Origin: JAIWNK01 sp964453115
GTDB lineage: Bacteria; Chloroflexota; Anaerolineae; Anaerolineales; Anaerolineaceae
Length of the DNA: 64,000 nt
Reading direction: 5' to 3'
Assembly: GCA_964453115.1 (NCBI GenBank)
Contig: CAYVRT010000005.1
Span: 1 to 64,000, forward strand
Shown here: positions 61,287 to 64,000 of the stretch, piece by piece
How the letters are laid out: every line of letters begins with the position of its first letter
Numbering within the stretch: the stretch's first letter is position 1
Notes under the pieces: model-generated
What the model saw: only the letters and a program-made list of their open reading frames with translations
What the model was told of the DNA's origin: nothing
Database searches by the model: none
Position numbers and translations under genes: made by a program

Positions 61287-62195
61287 TCAACTTGCATACA
61301 AACGTTGCGTCCATTGGCGCAATCCCTCAGCGTCCAAAAATCCTTCCGCAGCCGAAGCAACCCCAATTTTATAAGAGGCAAATACCACCGCCTGGCGTAA
61401 TGCCTGCCATGCATCACCGCTTTGGGCATATCCATGCAAAAAAGCGGAAAACAGCGCATCTCCAGCGCCAATGGTGTTGACAACCGGGCGGGTGAAAACA
61501 GACGGCACATGCCGAATCTCGGCCCCGCCGCGCAGCCCAAGCAACGCCCCATCTGCGCCCAACCCCACAACTGCCACCGGCGTGCCAAAGCGCTGCCCAA
61601 TCGCCCGCAGCCAATCCTCCGGCCTGAGGCTCAAGTTCTCGTGACTCATAAACAACACCTGCGCCGCGCGCATAAAATCTTGATTATACTCATCCTCAAG
61701 GCGCGTAATGGCATGAACATCGGTTGCAATCGGTAAACCGGCACGTGCCGCCACTTCCAACATGGGACGCGAAAAATTGATATTGCACAAAGCAGCCCAA
61801 TCGCAGCCCTGTAAGGCCTCGGCGAAACGCTCCGGCGGATAGATCTGCTCCTGCACATCCTTCAAATCGGTGTGAATTTGTCGCCGTCCACTCGTCTCAT
61901 AGAGGATGACCGATTGCGGTGTCTCGCGCAGGCTTGTCAGCACCCCATGCGCCGGGATACCATCCCGACTCAGGGCATTCTGAACCAAAAAAGAGGCACT
62001 ATCCTGCCCAACCAAGGACAGAAAGCGCACCTCATGCCCCAGTGTCAACAACGCCCGGGCCAGGTTATATCCCACCCCCGAAACACGGCTCTGCACCCCA
62101 AAGAAAGGGTAATTGACCGGGTTATAGGCCAGCGGAAAACCCTCAATGCGCAATGTTGTCTCAACATTGATCAGGCCGGAAATCAAAAAGCGCAT
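61287..62195 (-). CDS. PfkB-family carbohydrate kinase
   Basis: 302 residues, ribokinase fold. Signatures: N-terminal GLINVETTLRIEGFPL, SGVGYNLARALLTLGHEV (nucleoside/sugar binding), and the catalytic GAGDALFSAFLHGYAQ with the base aspartate. Substrate may be a sugar or nucleoside; not decidable here. GGGGAG precedes the ATG. It is 3 bases downstream of the Rieske gene. Confidence 0.92.
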   Translation of the reverse strand: MRFLISGLINVETTLRIEGFPLAYNPVNYPFFGVQSRVSGVGYNLARALLTLGHEVRFLSLVGQDSASFLVQNALSRDGIPAHGVLTSLRETPQSVILYETSGRRQIHTDLKDVQEQIYPPERFAEALQGCDWAALCNINFSRPMLEVAARAGLPIATDVHAITRLEDEYNQDFMRAAQVLFMSHENLSLRPEDWLRAIGQRFGTPVAVVGLGADGALLGLRGGAEIRHVPSVFTRPVVNTIGAGDALFSAFLHGYAQSGDAWQALRQAVVFASYKIGVASAAEGFLDAEGLRQWTQRLYAS

Positions 62196-62198
62196 TCT

Positions 62199-62528
62199 TT
62201 ACTCCCCTGGTTTGCGTTCCAGTTCAATCCAGCCATCGCCAGACACCCGCACCGCATAGACCGGAATGGGCGCAACAGCCGGTAAACGGAGCGCCTTGCC
62301 AGTGCGCAGGTCAAAGCGCGCCCCATGGCGCGGACAAATGATCTGCCCATCCTGCGCTTCACCATCTCCGAGCGGGGCGTGATCATGCGTGCAAAGATCG
62401 CCAACCGCCAGCAATTGGCCGTCCAAATTTAGCAAGACAACCGCCTGCCCATCCACCTCCAGAAAGACACGTTCACCCTCGGGCAAATCGGCCAACGGCA
62501 TCAACCGCACAAAGTTCTCCTCGCTCAT
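62199..62528 (-). CDS. Rieske-type [2Fe-2S] ferredoxin
   Basis: 109 residues. The Rieske cluster ligands are in LCTHDHAPLG and ICPRHGARFD (Cys-X-His ... Cys-X2-His). Such small ferredoxins pass electrons to oxygenases or reductases, or work in cluster biogenesis contexts. Start ATG 62528 (TTG 62531 also in frame) has GGAGG upstream and overlaps the sufU stop by one base (TGATG), so the two are translationally coupled. Confidence 0.92.
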   Translation of the reverse strand: MSEENFVRLMPLADLPEGERVFLEVDGQAVVLLNLDGQLLAVGDLCTHDHAPLGDGEAQDGQIICPRHGARFDLRTGKALRLPAVAPIPVYAVRVSGDGWIELERKPGE

Positions 62529-62932
62529 CAATCCTCCACCAGTTGATCACTTGCCTCACCAAGGCCATAGACCCCCGCTTTTAGCACCTTAAGCGACAAG
62601 AGCGCACATTTCAGGCGCACCGGCCCCAGGTCAATCCCCAACAGTTCCAGAACATCATCCTTGCGCAGCTGCTTAATCTCTTCCAGCGTCTTGCCAATCA
62701 CCGTCTCAAGCAGCAAATCGGCAGCCGCCTGAGAAATGGCACATCCATGGCCGCTAAAAGCCGCCTCGCACACCCGGCCATCTTCGCCCAGGCGCAAATC
62801 CACCCGAATGTGATCGCCGCAGAGGGGGTTTTCATCTTCAAAGGAAATATCATGTGGATTCAATTCACCGCGAAACTGCGGGTTCTTATAGCGTTCAACA
62901 ATCACTTCCCGATACAAATCGTCCATTGGCAT
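62528..62932 (-). CDS. sufU: SufU iron-sulfur cluster scaffold / sulfur acceptor
   Basis: 134 residues. SufU-type features: DENPLCGDHIRVDL (first cysteine), FSGHGCAISQAAADLL (second) and RLKCALLSLKVL (third), with the SufU-type insertion between them. SufU takes sulfur from SufS. ATG 62932 overlaps the sufS stop (TGATG); AAGGTG lies 8 bases upstream. Confidence 0.95.
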   Translation of the reverse strand: MPMDDLYREVIVERYKNPQFRGELNPHDISFEDENPLCGDHIRVDLRLGEDGRVCEAAFSGHGCAISQAAADLLLETVIGKTLEEIKQLRKDDVLELLGIDLGPVRLKCALLSLKVLKAGVYGLGEASDQLVED

Positions 62933-64000
62933 CACCCAAACACCTTGCGAACCTTATCCAGCCCCAGCACCAGGCGATCTACCTCCGCCGGGGTATTGTA
63001 GAGATAGAAACTGGCCCGGGTCGTTGCCGGCAGTTTGAAGCGGTCGTGGAGCGGCATGGCGCAGTGATGGCCAGCGCGCACAGCAATGCCCTCGCGATCC
63101 AGAATCTGCGCCACATCATGCGGATGGATTCCTTCCAGCGTGAAAGCCGTCACGGCACCTTTCAAATCAGCGCCTGGGCCAAGCACCCGCAGCCCTGGCA
63201 CCTGCGCCAGCGCCTGCAAGGCATAGTGAACCAGTTCGTGTTCATGCTCTTGCACAGTCACCATCCCCAAATCCTTCAAATAGCGTACTGCGGCCCCCAG
63301 GCCAATGGCCTCAGCGACAGCCGGCGTTCCGGCCTCGAACTTATGCGGCAATTCACTGGCTGCAAAATTGCGCAGATAGACCCGGCGGATCATATCACCA
63401 CCGCCCAGGAAGGGCGGCATGGCCTCCAACAATGCCTGACGGCCATACAACACCCCAATGCCAGTCGGGCCGCACATCTTATGTGCGGAGAAGACCAAAA
63501 AATCGGCCCCCAACGCCTGCACATCCACTGGCAAATGCGGCACCGATTGCGCCCCATCCACCAGGGTGAGCGCCCCAGCAGCATGTGCCAGTTGAATCAT
63601 CTCCTGCGCCGGATTAATGGTGCCAAGCACGTTTGACATCTGTGTAAACGCCACCAGGCGCGGCGACTGCGCCAACAAACGGCGATAAACATCCAGATCG
63701 AGCAACCCCTCGTCCGTCACAGAGATGAATTCCAGGCGCAAGCTGCGTTCAGTTGCCAACATTTGCCACGGCACAAGGTTGGAATGATGCTCCATCTCGG
63801 TTAAAATCAACAAATCGCCGGGCTGTAAATTTGCACGCCCCCAGCTTTGTGCCACCAGGTTAATTGCCTCGGTTGCATTGCGAGTAAAGATGATTTCGCG
63901 CGGGCTGGCTGCGCCAATGAAATGCGCCACATCCAGGCGCGCCTGTTCATAATCGGCGGTTGCTTCCTCGGCCAGGGTATGCACCCCGCGATGGATATTG
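62932..64000 (-). CDS. sufS: Cysteine desulfurase SufS (5' part cut by window end)
   Basis: About 356 visible residues, reading on past 64000 in the frame NIHRGVHTL, which is the normal internal HRGVHTLSEEA motif, so roughly 50 N-terminal residues are missing. PLP lysine in FSAHKMCGPTGIGVLYG; active cysteine loop in RAGHHCAMPL; C-terminus RASFYLYNTPAEVDRL is typical. SufS removes sulfur from cysteine and hands it to SufU. First visible gene of the minus-strand sufS-sufU-Rieske-pfkB-GNAT unit. Confidence 0.96.
   Translation of the reverse strand, partial: NIHRGVHTLAEEATADYEQARLDVAHFIGAASPREIIFTRNATEAINLVAQSWGRANLQPGDLLILTEMEHHSNLVPWQMLATERSLRLEFISVTDEGLLDLDVYRRLLAQSPRLVAFTQMSNVLGTINPAQEMIQLAHAAGALTLVDGAQSVPHLPVDVQALGADFLVFSAHKMCGPTGIGVLYGRQALLEAMPPFLGGGDMIRRVYLRNFAASELPHKFEAGTPAVAEAIGLGAAVRYLKDLGMVTVQEHEHELVHYALQALAQVPGLRVLGPGADLKGAVTAFTLEGIHPHDVAQILDREGIAVRAGHHCAMPLHDRFKLPATTRASFYLYNTPAEVDRLVLGLDKVRKVFG

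Noticed and set aside
1..64000. tRNA, rRNA, insertion sequences, att sites and replication origins
   Set aside because: Scanned by eye for cloverleaf-like blocks, transposase motifs and long terminal repeats; none was convincing. A tool search could still find a degenerate one.

Overview
The window looks like a stretch of a Chloroflexota genome, most likely Anaerolineae. That is inferred from style only: moderate-to-high GC, many membrane-anchored proteins with Thr/Pro-rich linkers and TPR repeats, lipoproteins, no outer-membrane machinery, and a housekeeping set of SAM riboswitch-metK, ftsK, dnaG, rpoD, trmD, groESL and SUF genes. No rRNA, tRNA, insertion sequence, phage or CRISPR array was seen. 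Genes are packed tightly, many overlap by 1-20 bases, and no gene-free stretch exceeds about 300 bases.

Layout. 1-8151: SAM riboswitch and metK, then ftsK and a kbl-like aminotransferase on the minus strand, a three-repeat zinc-ribbon membrane protein, a small membrane protein and an ANT(6)-type nucleotidyltransferase. 8186-15519: dnaG, a TPR protein, a large penicillin-binding-protein homologue whose catalytic motifs look degraded, and a Thr/Pro-rich anchored protein. 15592-23557: a receiver-HAMP-adenylate cyclase and rpoD (one minus-strand unit), two lipoproteins, a sugar-nucleotide epimerase and pyroglutamyl peptidase. 23608-26289: two Hsp20 genes behind an inverted repeat, then a lipid kinase and a PlsC acyltransferase. 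26274-30764: a DarT-like/HD fusion, a membrane protein, a GAF histidine kinase and an acetyltransferase.

30902-38548 is the most unusual region: ten co-directional genes starting with an XRE-cupin regulator and running through an unrecognised protein, an SCP2 protein, an HMG-CoA-synthase-like protein, a thiolase, a DUF35 protein, an SDR, two membrane proteins and an NTF2-like protein. The thiolase/HMGCS/DUF35 trio matches the archaeal mevalonate complex in gene order, but the synthase-like member appears to have lost its catalytic residues, so the cluster probably does other acyl-CoA or lipid chemistry.

38545-43186: a PAS-GAF-GGDEF protein in one unit with an SGNH protein and an MBOAT acyltransferase. 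43332-50374: a CBS-containing site-2 protease, a BMP-type lipoprotein, an MFS transporter with trmD, and two tandem TPR proteins. 50413-53223: CIRCE-controlled groES-groEL and a PAP2 protein. 53227-60420: a glycine-rich repeat protein with a TPR membrane protein, an SGNH-like lipoprotein, a cNMP/PP2C phosphatase and a TPR/pentapeptide/WD40 protein. 60502-64000: DUF493, a 35-residue membrane protein, an acetyltransferase, a PfkB kinase, and Rieske-sufU-sufS, with sufS cut by the window end.

Twelve genes on both strands, including dnaG, rpoD and trmD, have a -10 hexamer ending only 6-8 bases before the start codon, which predicts leaderless mRNAs. All functions rest on motif reading and gene context, not on database searches.
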